Shown: positions 1-9,418, counted from the first letter of the stretch. The stretch is 64,000 bases of DNA from Fontivita pretiosa (GCF_050410795.1 NZ_CP191258.1:3472001-3536000); one strand, 5' to 3'. Numbers and translations are program-made. Notes: generated by a model from the letters alone, not told the origin.

Positions 1-1
1 T

Positions 2-139
2 GCTCTTCTGGCGGGCGTGCTCAGCGGGGTATACCAGTTGTACGTCAACGTCGCGATCGGCCCGTACCTGGGGCTGCTCACCGCCAGCCTGCTGACACCG
101 GCATTCGACAAGGTCTTCCGATCGCGGACGCTTGTGTGA
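2..139 (+). CDS. C-terminal fragment of an integral membrane protein
   Basis: An open frame enters from the left edge and gives 45 residues before a TGA at 137-139. It contains one clear hydrophobic helix and ends in a short basic tail (FRSRTLV). The last helix, with its Gly/Pro/Leu pattern and a TPAFDK stretch, loosely recalls the final helix of RnfD/NqrB proteins, but this is too little for an assignment. The gene precedes dxr on the same strand by 48 nt. The upstream part lies outside the window. Confidence 0.5.
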   Translation, partial: ALLAGVLSGVYQLYVNVAIGPYLGLLTASLLTPAFDKVFRSRTLV

Positions 140-187
140 GGGCAGAGGCACACAGCGGCTTGCAGCGCATTCGGCGAGGATTTGTTC

Positions 188-1369
188 GTGAACGGCAAGC
201 GGATCGCAATTCTGGGTTCCACCGGCTCGATCGGATGCCATGCCCTGGAGGTGATCGAGCACCTTGGCGCTCCCTACCGCGCGGTGGCGCTGTCGGCCAA
301 CCAAAACGTTGAAAAGTTGATCCAGCAGGCGCGACGGCATCGTCCGGCGGCCGTGGCGGTGGCGGATCAGACGCTGACGCAGCAGCTTCGCGACGCGACG
401 CGCGATCTGGGCTGCCAGGTCTACAGCGGCGTCGAAGGCCTCTCGCAGATGGTCTGTCGGGCGGATGTGGACATGGTGCTGGCGGCGATCGTGGGAGCGG
501 CGGGGCTTGGGCCTGTGCTGGCGGGCATCCGCGCCGGAAAGCAGATCGCCCTGGCCAACAAGGAAGCGCTGGTGGTCGCCGGCTCGCTGATTGTTCCCGA
601 GGCGCGGCGGCGTGGGGTGCAGATCCTGCCGGTGGATTCCGAGCACTCGGCGGTCTTCCAGGCGATGCATTGCGGGCGGCTGTCGGAGGTCAGGCGCGTG
701 ATCCTGACCGCCAGCGGCGGGCCATTCCGCTGCGCCTCGCCCGAACAGCTCGCCCGCGCCACGCCCGAGGATGCCCTCAACCATCCCACCTGGCAGATGG
801 GCAGCAAGATCACGATCGACTCGGCCACCATGTTCAACAAGGGGCTGGAGATCATCGAAGCCTGCTGGCTGTTCGACCTTCCACCGGAGAAGATCGAGGT
901 CGTGGTGCATCCGGAATCGATCGTGCACTCGATGGTGGAGTTCGTGGATGGATCGGTGATCGCCCAGCTTTCCCCACCGGACATGCGAACCCCGATCCAG
1001 TATGCCCTGACGTATCCGCAGCGACGGGAAGGAATCGGGCGGAGGCTGGACTTGAGCCGGGCGTTGTCGCTGCACTTTGAGCCGCCGGACCCGCAGCGGT
1101 TTCCGGCGTTGCGTCTGGCGTATGAGGCGGCGCGGCAGCGTGGCACCGCCGGCGCGGTCCTCAACGCCGCCAACGAAGTCGCCGTCAAAGCCTTCATAGA
1201 CCGCAGGATCGGCTTCGGCATGATTTCGCGCATCGTCGAGCTTACAATTCGCTCCAGTCGGCTTCAGCCCGAGCCGTCGCTGGACGATTTGCTCGAAGCC
1301 GACCGTGCGGCGCGGGCCACCGCCGAGTCGCTTATCGAGGAGTTCGCAAACACGGATGAACACCGATGA
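188..1369 (+). CDS. dxr: 1-deoxy-D-xylulose 5-phosphate reductoisomerase
   Basis: Converts DXP to 2-C-methyl-D-erythritol 4-phosphate with NADPH, the first committed step of the non-mevalonate isoprenoid pathway in the cytosol. The N-terminal NADPH loop reads GSTGSIG (about residues 10-16). The metal/substrate region has DSEHSAVFQ, SGGPFR, the KITIDSATMFNKGLE block and VHPESIVHSMVEF, all diagnostic of the family. The length of 393 residues is normal. GTG at 188 is preferred because GAGGA at 176-180 lies 7 nt upstream; an in-frame TTG at 182 would leave only 1 nt. The stop codon lies inside an inverted repeat (1349-1434). rseP follows 79 nt later, the common dxr-rseP pairing. Confidence 0.96.
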   Translation: MNGKRIAILGSTGSIGCHALEVIEHLGAPYRAVALSANQNVEKLIQQARRHRPAAVAVADQTLTQQLRDATRDLGCQVYSGVEGLSQMVCRADVDMVLAAIVGAAGLGPVLAGIRAGKQIALANKEALVVAGSLIVPEARRRGVQILPVDSEHSAVFQAMHCGRLSEVRRVILTASGGPFRCASPEQLARATPEDALNHPTWQMGSKITIDSATMFNKGLEIIEACWLFDLPPEKIEVVVHPESIVHSMVEFVDGSVIAQLSPPDMRTPIQYALTYPQRREGIGRRLDLSRALSLHFEPPDPQRFPALRLAYEAARQRGTAGAVLNAANEVAVKAFIDRRIGFGMISRIVELTIRSSRLQPEPSLDDLLEADRAARATAESLIEEFANTDEHR

Positions 1370-1434
1370 ACACAGATTCTGGATTTGAGATCTGCGATTG
1401 CATCTGCGTTCATCCGTGTTCATCAGTGGTTCAT
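1349..1434. repeat. Imperfect inverted repeat spanning the dxr stop codon
   Basis: The left arm (1349-1377) is built from near-tandem GATGAACAC units. The right arm (1402-1434) is its near-perfect reverse complement: the 23 nt nearest the loop differ at 2 positions. The loop is about 24 nt. The last residues of Dxr (NTDEHR) are encoded by the left arm. The mRNA hairpin lies between dxr and rseP and could attenuate or protect the transcript. It looks like an inserted intergenic repeat unit, but no second copy is present in this window. Confidence 0.75.
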
Positions 1435-1448
1435 AATGTGGATCGCCA

Positions 1449-3527
1449 ATGGATTTTGAGTACATCGGAACGGTCATCCTGCTGGTTCTGGGCTTCGGGT
1501 TCGTGATCTTCTGGCACGAGCTTGGGCACTTTCTGGCGGCCAAGTGGGCGGGGGTGAAGGTCGAGCAGTTCGCCGTCGGCTTCGGACAGGCGCTGATCTC
1601 CTGGCGCAAGGGGCTGGGCTTTCGCCTGGGCAGCTCGCGGGCCGAATATGAGCAGAAGCTCCGCGACTACCTCAGGCAGCAGGACGCCTCGCGGAAGCCG
1701 CCGCAGGAGCTGCCCGACGCATCGACCAGCGAAGACCTGCGCCTGGAGTACGCCGCGGCGCAACTGGGGCTGGGCGAGACCGAATACCGCCTGAACTGGA
1801 TCCCCCTTGGCGGGTACGTGAAGATGCTGGGGCAGGATGACATGAACCCCAACGCCACCTCCGACCATCCCCGCGCCTACAACAACAAGTCGATCGGCAA
1901 GCGGATGGTGATCGTCTCGGCCGGGGTGATCATGAACGTGATCCTGGCGATCATCCTGTTCGCGGTGCTGTTCCGGATCGGGTTCAACGTTCCGCCTCCG
2001 GTGGTGGGGTCGGTCGCGACCGGTTCTCCGGCGCAGCGGGCGGGGATTCAGGTCGGCGACCGGATCCTCACGATCGACGGCGTGCCGCAGCACGACTTCA
2101 CGAAAATCAGCATGAACGTGGCTCTGGTCGAGGAAGGGCAGACCGTGCCCGTCACCGTTCGCGGCGTGGATGGCGCGGAGAGGACGCTGAAGGTCACTCC
2201 GCAGCGAGAGGCCGGCGACGTCAACGGGTTCCTGAAGCTGGGGATTTCGCCGGCGCCGGAGCTGCGCGGGCTGGATCCGCGGAAGGTGCCGCGCGACTGG
2301 GAGAAGAACGCGGACCTTGTTCCGCCGGATGTGTTTACGATCCGTCCGGGCGACACGATCGTGGCGATCAACGGCGAGCCGGTGCAGGTCAGGCAATTCT
2401 ACAAGCTCGACCGGGCGCTACAGGCATCGTACGGCCAGCCGGTCGAGCTGACCGTGCAGGACATGGCCGGGCAGACGCGACAGGTGCAGCTCCGCCCGCG
2501 TTTTCCCGCCAAGCCGTTCAATGCGATGGAGCTGGATTTTGCCGGCATGGTGCCGCGTGCCACGGTCGAGGCGATCGTGGAGAACTCCAGCGCGCGGGGC
2601 AAGCTTCGGCCGGGCGACGACGTGGTCTCGATGACCATCAAGGGCACGTCCGACACGTTCGATCATCCTTCGCCGATGGAGTTGCGTGAGCGTCTGGCTG
2701 AAGCCAGTCGCGGCTACAAGAGCGTGGAGATGCTGGTGCTGCGCGACGGGCAGCTTGTGACGGTTACGGACCTGGTGCCGCAGACCCGCCTGGAGACCGG
2801 CGGGCGCGGGCTGGGCATCCAGCCCGGCTATGACGCCGACCACGCCGTCATCGGCCAGATCGTCCAGAACAGCGCCGCCGACCGCGCGCGGGTCCCCGAT
2901 GGCTCGACGATCGTGTCGATCAACGGCCAGCCGGTGGCAAGCTGGTACGACGTGCACCGGCTGCTCAGTCATTTGGATGCACCTGGCACGGTGAGGCTGG
3001 AAGTGCAGACACCCAAGGCCGGACCCGCAACCTTCGAGCTGTCGCTGTCGCAGGAGGACCTTGAGGCGATTCGCGGGCTGCGCTACTCGGCGCTGGTGGC
3101 GCTGCGGGAACTGAGCGAGCCGCGGCAGACGAACAATCCTTTCACCGCGGCGGCGTGGGGCATCATGGAAACGCGCGACCTGATGGTCCAGTTCTACCTG
3201 ACGATCCGACGCATGATCCAGGGCTCCATCGCTGCCTCCAACGCCATGGGACCCATCGGCATCTTCCACCAGGGCTCCAAAATCGCCGACAGGGGAATCG
3301 ACTGGCTGATCTGGTTTCTGGCGATGATCAGCGCCAACCTGGCGGTGGTGAACTTTCTGCCGATCCCGATCGTGGACGGCGGGCTGTTCATGTTTCTGAT
3401 TCTGGAGAAGATCATGCGCCGGCCTCTGTCGCCGCGGGCGCAGAGCATCGCCCAGATCGTCGGGCTGGCGCTGATCGCAAGCGTCTTCCTTTTCGTGACC
3501 TATCACGACATCTCGCGGATGTTCTGA
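1449..3527 (+). CDS. rseP: Membrane site-2 zinc metalloprotease (RseP family) with extra PDZ domains
   Basis: Intramembrane protease of the RseP/S2P family, expected to clip membrane-bound anti-sigma factors or signal-peptide remnants. The zinc motif HELGH is at about residue 24 in the first transmembrane helix. The third ligand region near the C-terminus reads NFLPIPIVDGG (about residue 635). Between them lie up to four PDZ-like segments with G-D-x-I-x-x-I-N/D-G signatures (about residues 178-215, 290-320, 370-400 and 470-500). At 692 residues it is much longer than the roughly 450-residue two-PDZ proteins; an insertion of about 70 residues after the first helix and the extra PDZ units account for this. 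No strong Shine-Dalgarno is visible. The 3' end overlaps the convergent GTPase gene by 25 nt. Confidence 0.92.
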   Translation: MDFEYIGTVILLVLGFGFVIFWHELGHFLAAKWAGVKVEQFAVGFGQALISWRKGLGFRLGSSRAEYEQKLRDYLRQQDASRKPPQELPDASTSEDLRLEYAAAQLGLGETEYRLNWIPLGGYVKMLGQDDMNPNATSDHPRAYNNKSIGKRMVIVSAGVIMNVILAIILFAVLFRIGFNVPPPVVGSVATGSPAQRAGIQVGDRILTIDGVPQHDFTKISMNVALVEEGQTVPVTVRGVDGAERTLKVTPQREAGDVNGFLKLGISPAPELRGLDPRKVPRDWEKNADLVPPDVFTIRPGDTIVAINGEPVQVRQFYKLDRALQASYGQPVELTVQDMAGQTRQVQLRPRFPAKPFNAMELDFAGMVPRATVEAIVENSSARGKLRPGDDVVSMTIKGTSDTFDHPSPMELRERLAEASRGYKSVEMLVLRDGQLVTVTDLVPQTRLETGGRGLGIQPGYDADHAVIGQIVQNSAADRARVPDGSTIVSINGQPVASWYDVHRLLSHLDAPGTVRLEVQTPKAGPATFELSLSQEDLEAIRGLRYSALVALRELSEPRQTNNPFTAAAWGIMETRDLMVQFYLTIRRMIQGSIAASNAMGPIGIFHQGSKIADRGIDWLIWFLAMISANLAVVNFLPIPIVDGGLFMFLILEKIMRRPLSPRAQSIAQIVGLALIASVFLFVTYHDISRMF

Positions 3528-4558
3528 AATTGGGCGTGATGCAGGATTTGGCGCTGTCGGTCGGTCCAGCAGCGGGGGATCGACGGATCGAGCTTCTCAC
3601 ACCCGAAGTGGGCAAGGATTCTGCTTCGCACCTGCTCGATCCCCTGGCCGGTGGTGGCGACGGTGTGGATCGCATCGATCGCGTGGATGTCCCAGGCGGC
3701 CGGCAGGTCGCACTTGTTGACCACGCGAATGGAGTTGGGATATCGCGCCACAAGCTCCCGCGGTAGGGGGCGGGTGGCGTCCAGCATCAGGATCAGCAGA
3801 TCCGCCTGCTCGATCTGCTCGCGACTGCGGGCGATGGCGGCCTGCTCGATCGGATCGGCGGATTCGCGCTGTCCGGGAGTGTCCAGCAGCATCACCGGCA
3901 GGCCGTCGATGTTCGCCCAGTCGCCTACCCAGTCGCGGGTGGTGCCGGGCACGTCGGCGGTGATCGAGCGCGCCTGCCCGAAGAGCTGGTTGGCCAGCGT
4001 TGACTTGCCGACGTTGGGCTGGCCGACAATCGCGATGCGCGGGGGATGCAGCATCCACCACAGACTGCGATCCTCGAGGATGCTGCGGGCGCGGCGCTGA
4101 ACATCCGGCCCGGGCAGAAGCGAAAGCTCCTGGGTCAGAGCGGCCCACGCCTGCGGTTGAGCCAGGAGCATGCGGATCGCCTGCTCGGTGCGTGCCAGCG
4201 GCAGCGATTCGAGCATCTCGCGCTCGACGTCGGAGTGTGCATCGGGGTGGCGATCGCTCGCCTCGGTGAAGCCGAAGCGCTGCGCGAGGCTGAGGCATTC
4301 GCGCACGACCCACGGGCCGCCGTGGAGGTTGATGTCCAGCGTCAGCCCGTCGCCGTGAAGGACCACGACCGGATCGTCGATGACGCGGGCGTTTTCGTCG
4401 ATGAGCCTGAGATGAACTGCGCGCCCCGGCGCGGGCTTGCCGGAGCAGAACCGCGCGACAAAAGCGGCGACTCGCGGACCATGCAGCCGCACGACTGCGA
4501 TCGCCGCCGCCCCCGGCGGAGTCAGAACGGTCACCGCGTCCTGAGCTTCATCGGTCAT
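3503..4558 (-). CDS. MnmE/TrmE-like GTPase lacking the C-terminal catalytic motif
   Basis: The N-terminal segment (TVLTPPGAAAIAVVRLHGP) and the later HGGP motif match the formyl-THF-binding domain of MnmE, the GTPase that with MnmG modifies wobble uridine of tRNA. The G domain is complete: GQPNVGKST (G1), PGTTRD (G2), DTPG (G3) and NKCD (G4). The protein is only 351 residues against about 450. The second half of the helical domain and the terminal CIGK-type cysteine motif, which are needed for tRNA modification, are absent; it ends in QFQNIREMS. The start is placed at ATG 4558 (MTDEAQDA), 25 nt after the coaX stop; upstream in-frame codons would overlap coaX. It is either a divergent MnmE paralogue or a GTPase with another job. 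It is co-directional with coaX and converges on rseP. Confidence 0.75.
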   Translation of the reverse strand: MTDEAQDAVTVLTPPGAAAIAVVRLHGPRVAAFVARFCSGKPAPGRAVHLRLIDENARVIDDPVVVLHGDGLTLDINLHGGPWVVRECLSLAQRFGFTEASDRHPDAHSDVEREMLESLPLARTEQAIRMLLAQPQAWAALTQELSLLPGPDVQRRARSILEDRSLWWMLHPPRIAIVGQPNVGKSTLANQLFGQARSITADVPGTTRDWVGDWANIDGLPVMLLDTPGQRESADPIEQAAIARSREQIEQADLLILMLDATRPLPRELVARYPNSIRVVNKCDLPAAWDIHAIDAIHTVATTGQGIEQVRSRILAHFGCEKLDPSIPRCWTDRQRQILHHAQFQNIREMS

Positions 4559-4583
4559 TCTTCCGCCCGCATCCTTTGCCCTC

Positions 4584-5357
4584 TCAAGTTCCATGCCTGA
4601 TGTGATGCTCCGCATACGCCAGCGCGATGCCGTAGAGCGTCAGGTCCGGCGAGACCGCATGCACCAGTTCCCACCCGGCGAACAGTCTGCCGGCATCCCC
4701 GCCCGTGGCGATGACGTCCGGCCAGGCGCCCAGATGCGTGGCGTAGTTCTCGACCAGTTCCTTGACCATGCCGCGGATGCCGTGATACACGCCATGCTGA
4801 AGCGCCGCGATCGTCGATTTGCCGATCGGGTCACGGGGCACCTCGAGCTGCGCCAGCGGAAGTTTGGCGGTGTGCTCGTGCATGGCCTGGAACTGCATGG
4901 CCACGCCGGGCGCGATCGCCCCGCCCAGGAAGTTGCCCTCGTCGTCGCAGACGTCCACGGTGATCGCGGTGCCCGCGTCGACGACCACGCAGGCTTTCTG
5001 CATCTGCTCGTAGGCGGCGGCGACGTTGAGGATGCGATCGATCCCGGTTTCCTGGGGGTTTTCGGTCAGCACCCTGATTGGCACGTCGAGCTGGCGGCCG
5101 ACCCACTGTACCTGCTGGCCGGTGACCTGCATGACGGCGTGCTCGACCGGCTCGATCAGAGGCGGGTTGACGCTGGCGCCGGCCACCGCGGCGCCCTCTC
5201 GACCCGCCAGATGCGACCATGCCTCGGCGATCACCGCCGGCCAGTCGCTTCGCTGCGAGTGACTGATCCGCTTGACGTATTCCAGATTGCCCGCCACGAA
5301 CGCGCCCAGCGCCAGACGCGAGTTGCCAACATTGATGACCAGAACATTGATATCCAT
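4584..5357 (-). CDS. coaX: Type III pantothenate kinase
   Basis: Phosphorylates pantothenate, the first step of coenzyme A synthesis; CoaX enzymes belong to the ASKHA superfamily and do not use the PanK-II fold. Visible signatures are the N-terminal phosphate loop INVGNSR, the central DAGTAITVDV block, GGAIAPG, and the C-terminal ATGGDA adenosine motif. The 257-residue length is typical. ATG 5357 (MDINVLVINVGN) is chosen over a TTG three codons upstream. A low-complexity GGGCAGC-rich stretch lies just upstream. The gene is followed closely by the MnmE-like GTPase gene in the same direction. Confidence 0.93.
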   Translation of the reverse strand: MDINVLVINVGNSRLALGAFVAGNLEYVKRISHSQRSDWPAVIAEAWSHLAGREGAAVAGASVNPPLIEPVEHAVMQVTGQQVQWVGRQLDVPIRVLTENPQETGIDRILNVAAAYEQMQKACVVVDAGTAITVDVCDDEGNFLGGAIAPGVAMQFQAMHEHTAKLPLAQLEVPRDPIGKSTIAALQHGVYHGIRGMVKELVENYATHLGAWPDVIATGGDAGRLFAGWELVHAVSPDLTLYGIALAYAEHHIRHGT

Positions 5358-5434
5358 CGTGAGCAATCATAGCCGGGCAGCGGGCAGCCGGCAGCGGGCA
5401 GCAGGCGGCGGGGCAACGTCGCGGGCGCTCAGGA

Positions 5435-8400
5435 TCAGTCGTACTGCACGCCCTGCGGTGTCACCGGCAGGACCTTCTCCTCGAACAGCGGATCGAACAG
5501 GCTCCGTGGGAACTGGTAGCGATCGACGGCAACCTTGCGGGCATCCTCGGCCATCTGCCAGCGTTTGGCCTGACGGAAGACGCGCACGAACTCGCGATAG
5601 GCATTGCACAGGTGCTCGCGCACCATCGGATGTGAAACGTTCAACTTGAACTGCCCGTTTTCCTGCACGATCGTGCCCAGCCCGCGCTCCCCGGCCATCC
5701 CGTACAGTTGGATCAGTGTTTGCCAGACTTCCTGCCGGGCAGAATCCAGCAGAATGCACTGCACAAGCGTCACGGCCGCGTCGTCGTACCTTTGCTGGGC
5801 AAGCTGTACGGTGGCGATCTTCAGGTAGGGATCGATATCAGCCGGATCAAGCTGCCGCTGGTAGCGAAGTCGCGCCAGCGCCTTGTCGTATTGCCCCAGC
5901 TTCGTATAGGCCATGCCCAGTGTGCCGTAGACAGGTCCCAGCCCTGCGTCGGTGATGTCCTTCTCCGGGTCGCCACGAAGCCGCTGCTTGGCCTTGTTCA
6001 CTTCGTTGAACGCACGATCCACCTGCGAGCCCTGTTCCAGCACATCGACGGCCTTCTGGAACCACTTGCGGGCCTCGCTGGTGATCACCTGCGAACCGTC
6101 GGGACGTCGCTCGGTATACAGATCGCCTTTCAGCGAATAGTACATCCCCAGGTGCAGGTACAGCCGGCTGCTGTTCAGGTGATTGGGCAGCACGTCCACG
6201 ATGGGCTTGGCGCGCTCGGCGGTGGCGATCATGCGGTCAATCTCGCCCTCGAGCTGTTTCGGCGGCGTGCCTTTGACCGTCTTCTCGACGTACTGTTCAT
6301 AGTACGCAAACGCCAGGGACTGGTAGGTTCGGAAGCTGCGGTCGGCAACCTGGCGCGCCGCCTCCCACAGAGTCACATCGCTCTCCCAGGCGAAGTTGCG
6401 GAACCACGCCCGAACACCGTACACGCACACGAGCAGCGTCAGCAGTGATCCGGCCACAAAACGGTGCCACGGAAAATCATCCGGGTCGGTCAGTTGGTGG
6501 CGTTCCCACAGCCATCGCAGGCCGGCGAACACTGCCATGACCACCACGGCGGTGAACCCCGCCAGCGGCAGATACATGAACCTCTCGGCCATCACGCTGC
6601 CGATCGTCACCAGCAGGTTGGAGGTGGGCAGTGCCGCGGCAAAGAAAAAGAGGATGAAGAAGAACGTTGCGCGGCTGCGGTGATACGTGTAGTAAGGCAG
6701 GACGATGAAGATCGCAATCACCGCCACAAGCGCCACGATCGCCTTGACGTCTTCAAAGCCGTTTCCGAACGTGTAGCTGAAGTTGGGGATCTGGTGCCAG
6801 GAGTAATCCGCCGACAGATGCGCCGGGTACGTCAACAGCCACAGCAGTTTGCCCAGAATCTTGACGGCCGTCAGCTTGCACTCGACGAACGAAAGCCCGA
6901 TCAGGGGCTTGGCCAGAAGCTCGGCGTCGAAGCCGGGCACATTCAGCTCTTTGACCATCCAGATGCCGCGGATGGGGTTGTCCAGGAAAGGGGTCTCCGC
7001 CGGGGAGGAATTGCGGAAGACCCAGTCGCGTACGGCGGCCATGGCGATCAGCGGCGGGATCATCGCCACGTAGGCCAGGGCAAAGCCGTTCCACACCAGG
7101 CTCCAGTCGCGCGCGTATTCGGGATGCTGACGGCGGGGCGTGAGCGTTCCCAGGATCAGCTCATGGACCCCGACCACGACCGCCAGCAGAATGCCCAGCC
7201 AGTAGGAGTAGAAGCTGGCGATGATGCTGGCGATCGCAACGCCGATCAGCGCCAGCACCCGGCTGGACCGGGCCGTGGGAACCGCAAACACTTCGCCTGG
7301 CGGGCGCAGCGCCCGCGGCAGGCGAGTGCCCAAGTGCGCGTTCAGCCAGCGTCGCACCTGGTCGCTGGCCGTCAGCACATGCAGGCTCAGCCCCAGCAGC
7401 ACCACCACCGATGCGGCAAGATATCGTTCGATCCACCCGGCCCATTCCTTCAGGCCAAGCCACGAAATCGGCCAGGCCAGATAATCCGTCCAGCGCCAGA
7501 AGTGGAAGGAGAGCGTGCTGCCGGCCGGTTCCCAGGTGTCCCACCCCTTCCAGCGGAAGAACCACAGCGCCAGGATCGGCAGACCGATCAGGGCGAAGAA
7601 CAGGGCCAGGTAAAGCGTGGAATGAGCCACGACGCGGTAGCGAGCGGACGGGCTGGTCAGCGAGCCGCGGCACAGCTCGATGGCCGCGATGGGCGCCGTG
7701 ATCGTCAGCGGCCAGTAGGGCACCAGAAACGCCGCGGCACTGCTGGCTACCGCAATCACCACCAGCGACACGACCCGCAGCCGGCGATCAAACTGCCACA
7801 GTGCCGCGTACACCACGAGTCCCACCGCCGCCAGCACGCCCGCATAGATCCAGCGTCCCGCCTGCGGAAGCCGCGAAAGCAGATCCATTTCAGCCGCCCG
7901 GAGGCTGGCCGCCAGCGGCAGCCCCACCAGCGCCCCAACCAGCAGCAAGTACAACACGCCGTGGCCGATCAGCATCGGCAACGGCGCCAATCGTCCCGTG
8001 TTGTGAAGGCCAATCCATCTCAAAACGAATTCGACCACGCCGATCAGCGCCAATACGTAGACCGGCACAAACCCAAACGCCACCGTCTGCACCAGGGCCG
8101 CGCCCAACAGCGCCGCCAGGGATGCATAGCGAATCCCGACGGTGGCGCGCATGCGGATGTAGTAAGCGACTGCGGCGGCGAAGGGGATGCTGAGGGCGAT
8201 CCGCAGCGGCATCGGCAGCGCCTGCGGCACGCCCGCGTCGGCCAGAATCGACCCGCTCAGCGCCGGCAACAGGATCATCACCAGCGTGTACAGCAGGGCG
8301 TATTTGACCAGCCCCAGCAGTCCTGAATGCCGCGGGTCATCGCTTCGCCAGCGGTAGGCGATGTCGTAGACGATCAGCACCAGCACAACCGCGGCGGCGC

Positions 8401-9235
8401 TTTCCTTGGCGAACAGCCCGAAGGTTGTCAGCAGCATCAGCCCCACGACCCAGGGCAATGCCCACGAGCCGCGGGTGCGGGTGGCCTTGGCATACAGCAG
8501 CAGTCCGCCAAACGTCACCAGCGCCGCGAACATGTCCGCCCGGCCGATGATGTTCGTCACCGATTCGGTGGTGATCGGATGCGCTGCGAACAGCGCCGCC
8601 ACGAACCCCGCCGGCCACACCCGTTGCAGCAGCATCAGTGCCACCAGGTATACCAGGATCGAATTGATCCAGTGCAGGACGTTGTTGATGACGTGATAGC
8701 TGGTGGTGTCGAGCCTGCGGAAGGGAGTGTGCGCGTAGTCGTACCACGACATCGGCACCGGATTGCCCTCGGCGTCGCGCACGACCCTGCCCTTGTCATC
8801 CGTCTTGTACTGCGGCTTGCCGGTCAGCAGCACATAGTCAACCCAGTACGTGAAGGTCGTGACCGGTCGATAAAGCCCGCTGATGCCCTTCGGCCACCAG
8901 TAGTCGTTCTTGAAGATGTACTCGATCTGTTTCCAGCTTTTCAGGTCGTGGCGGGGATCGGCGCGGAGCAGGGCCTTGTAGTACTCCTCGATGATGTACT
9001 TGTTGTCCAGGGTCATCCCCGATTTGAACGAGTTGGAAAAGCTCAGACCCACGACCAGCAGCAGGGCGACAGCCACCAGCGCGTGCGACCATAGCGGCAC
9101 ATGCGGCCAGAGCCTGTCCGGCGTTGTGCCCAGCAGATCGCCCTGTTCGATCTGCTGCGACACAGAGCTGTCGCCAGCGCGCAAAGACCCTGACGCTGCC
9201 GCGGTGCTGCCTGGCTGCTGCTGGAGTTGGGTCAT
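5435..9235 (-). CDS. TMTC-like multi-pass glycosyltransferase with C-terminal TPRs
   Basis: A 1266-residue protein with at least twelve predicted membrane helices and a soluble C-terminal third. The N-terminal region carries the layout of eukaryotic TMTC O-mannosyltransferases and related GT-C enzymes: an acidic first loop after TM1 (SGMTLDNKYIIEE), a YRPVTTFTYWVDY segment, then YHVINNVLHWINSILVYL and the signature FAAHPITTESVTNIIGRAD. Two or three TPR units follow at about residues 1065-1150 (GPVYGTLGMAYTKLGQYDKA and the following repeats). The expected role is transfer of a lipid-linked sugar to secreted proteins, but the substrate is unknown. ATG 9235 (MTQLQQQ) is preferred to an upstream in-frame TTG. 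The neighbouring PEP-CTERM proteins are plausible substrates; this is inference. Confidence 0.8.
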   Translation of the reverse strand: MTQLQQQPGSTAAASGSLRAGDSSVSQQIEQGDLLGTTPDRLWPHVPLWSHALVAVALLLVVGLSFSNSFKSGMTLDNKYIIEEYYKALLRADPRHDLKSWKQIEYIFKNDYWWPKGISGLYRPVTTFTYWVDYVLLTGKPQYKTDDKGRVVRDAEGNPVPMSWYDYAHTPFRRLDTTSYHVINNVLHWINSILVYLVALMLLQRVWPAGFVAALFAAHPITTESVTNIIGRADMFAALVTFGGLLLYAKATRTRGSWALPWVVGLMLLTTFGLFAKESAAAVVLVLIVYDIAYRWRSDDPRHSGLLGLVKYALLYTLVMILLPALSGSILADAGVPQALPMPLRIALSIPFAAAVAYYIRMRATVGIRYASLAALLGAALVQTVAFGFVPVYVLALIGVVEFVLRWIGLHNTGRLAPLPMLIGHGVLYLLLVGALVGLPLAASLRAAEMDLLSRLPQAGRWIYAGVLAAVGLVVYAALWQFDRRLRVVSLVVIAVASSAAAFLVPYWPLTITAPIAAIELCRGSLTSPSARYRVVAHSTLYLALFFALIGLPILALWFFRWKGWDTWEPAGSTLSFHFWRWTDYLAWPISWLGLKEWAGWIERYLAASVVVLLGLSLHVLTASDQVRRWLNAHLGTRLPRALRPPGEVFAVPTARSSRVLALIGVAIASIIASFYSYWLGILLAVVVGVHELILGTLTPRRQHPEYARDWSLVWNGFALAYVAMIPPLIAMAAVRDWVFRNSSPAETPFLDNPIRGIWMVKELNVPGFDAELLAKPLIGLSFVECKLTAVKILGKLLWLLTYPAHLSADYSWHQIPNFSYTFGNGFEDVKAIVALVAVIAIFIVLPYYTYHRSRATFFFILFFFAAALPTSNLLVTIGSVMAERFMYLPLAGFTAVVVMAVFAGLRWLWERHQLTDPDDFPWHRFVAGSLLTLLVCVYGVRAWFRNFAWESDVTLWEAARQVADRSFRTYQSLAFAYYEQYVEKTVKGTPPKQLEGEIDRMIATAERAKPIVDVLPNHLNSSRLYLHLGMYYSLKGDLYTERRPDGSQVITSEARKWFQKAVDVLEQGSQVDRAFNEVNKAKQRLRGDPEKDITDAGLGPVYGTLGMAYTKLGQYDKALARLRYQRQLDPADIDPYLKIATVQLAQQRYDDAAVTLVQCILLDSARQEVWQTLIQLYGMAGERGLGTIVQENGQFKLNVSHPMVREHLCNAYREFVRVFRQAKRWQMAEDARKVAVDRYQFPRSLFDPLFEEKVLPVTPQGVQYD

Positions 9236-9418
9236 CGGGGAAATCTGTGCACGACCTGCGCGAAACAAAACATCAGGGTTTCACAATCCAACCCTTTGCG
9301 GATTTCAACTTAATGGCCGGAAAATGCAAGTCGGCCAGGCAAGGAATCCCGCAGGCCAGCCCGTAACGCCCCCGTGGTCGGGCCGGTATTGGCAGATGGA
9401 TGTGGCGGATTGCAGTTG

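Noticed and set aside
5358..5434. GGGCAGC-rich stretch upstream of coaX as a regulatory repeat
   Set aside because: Short, irregular low-complexity sequence with no symmetry or promoter match.
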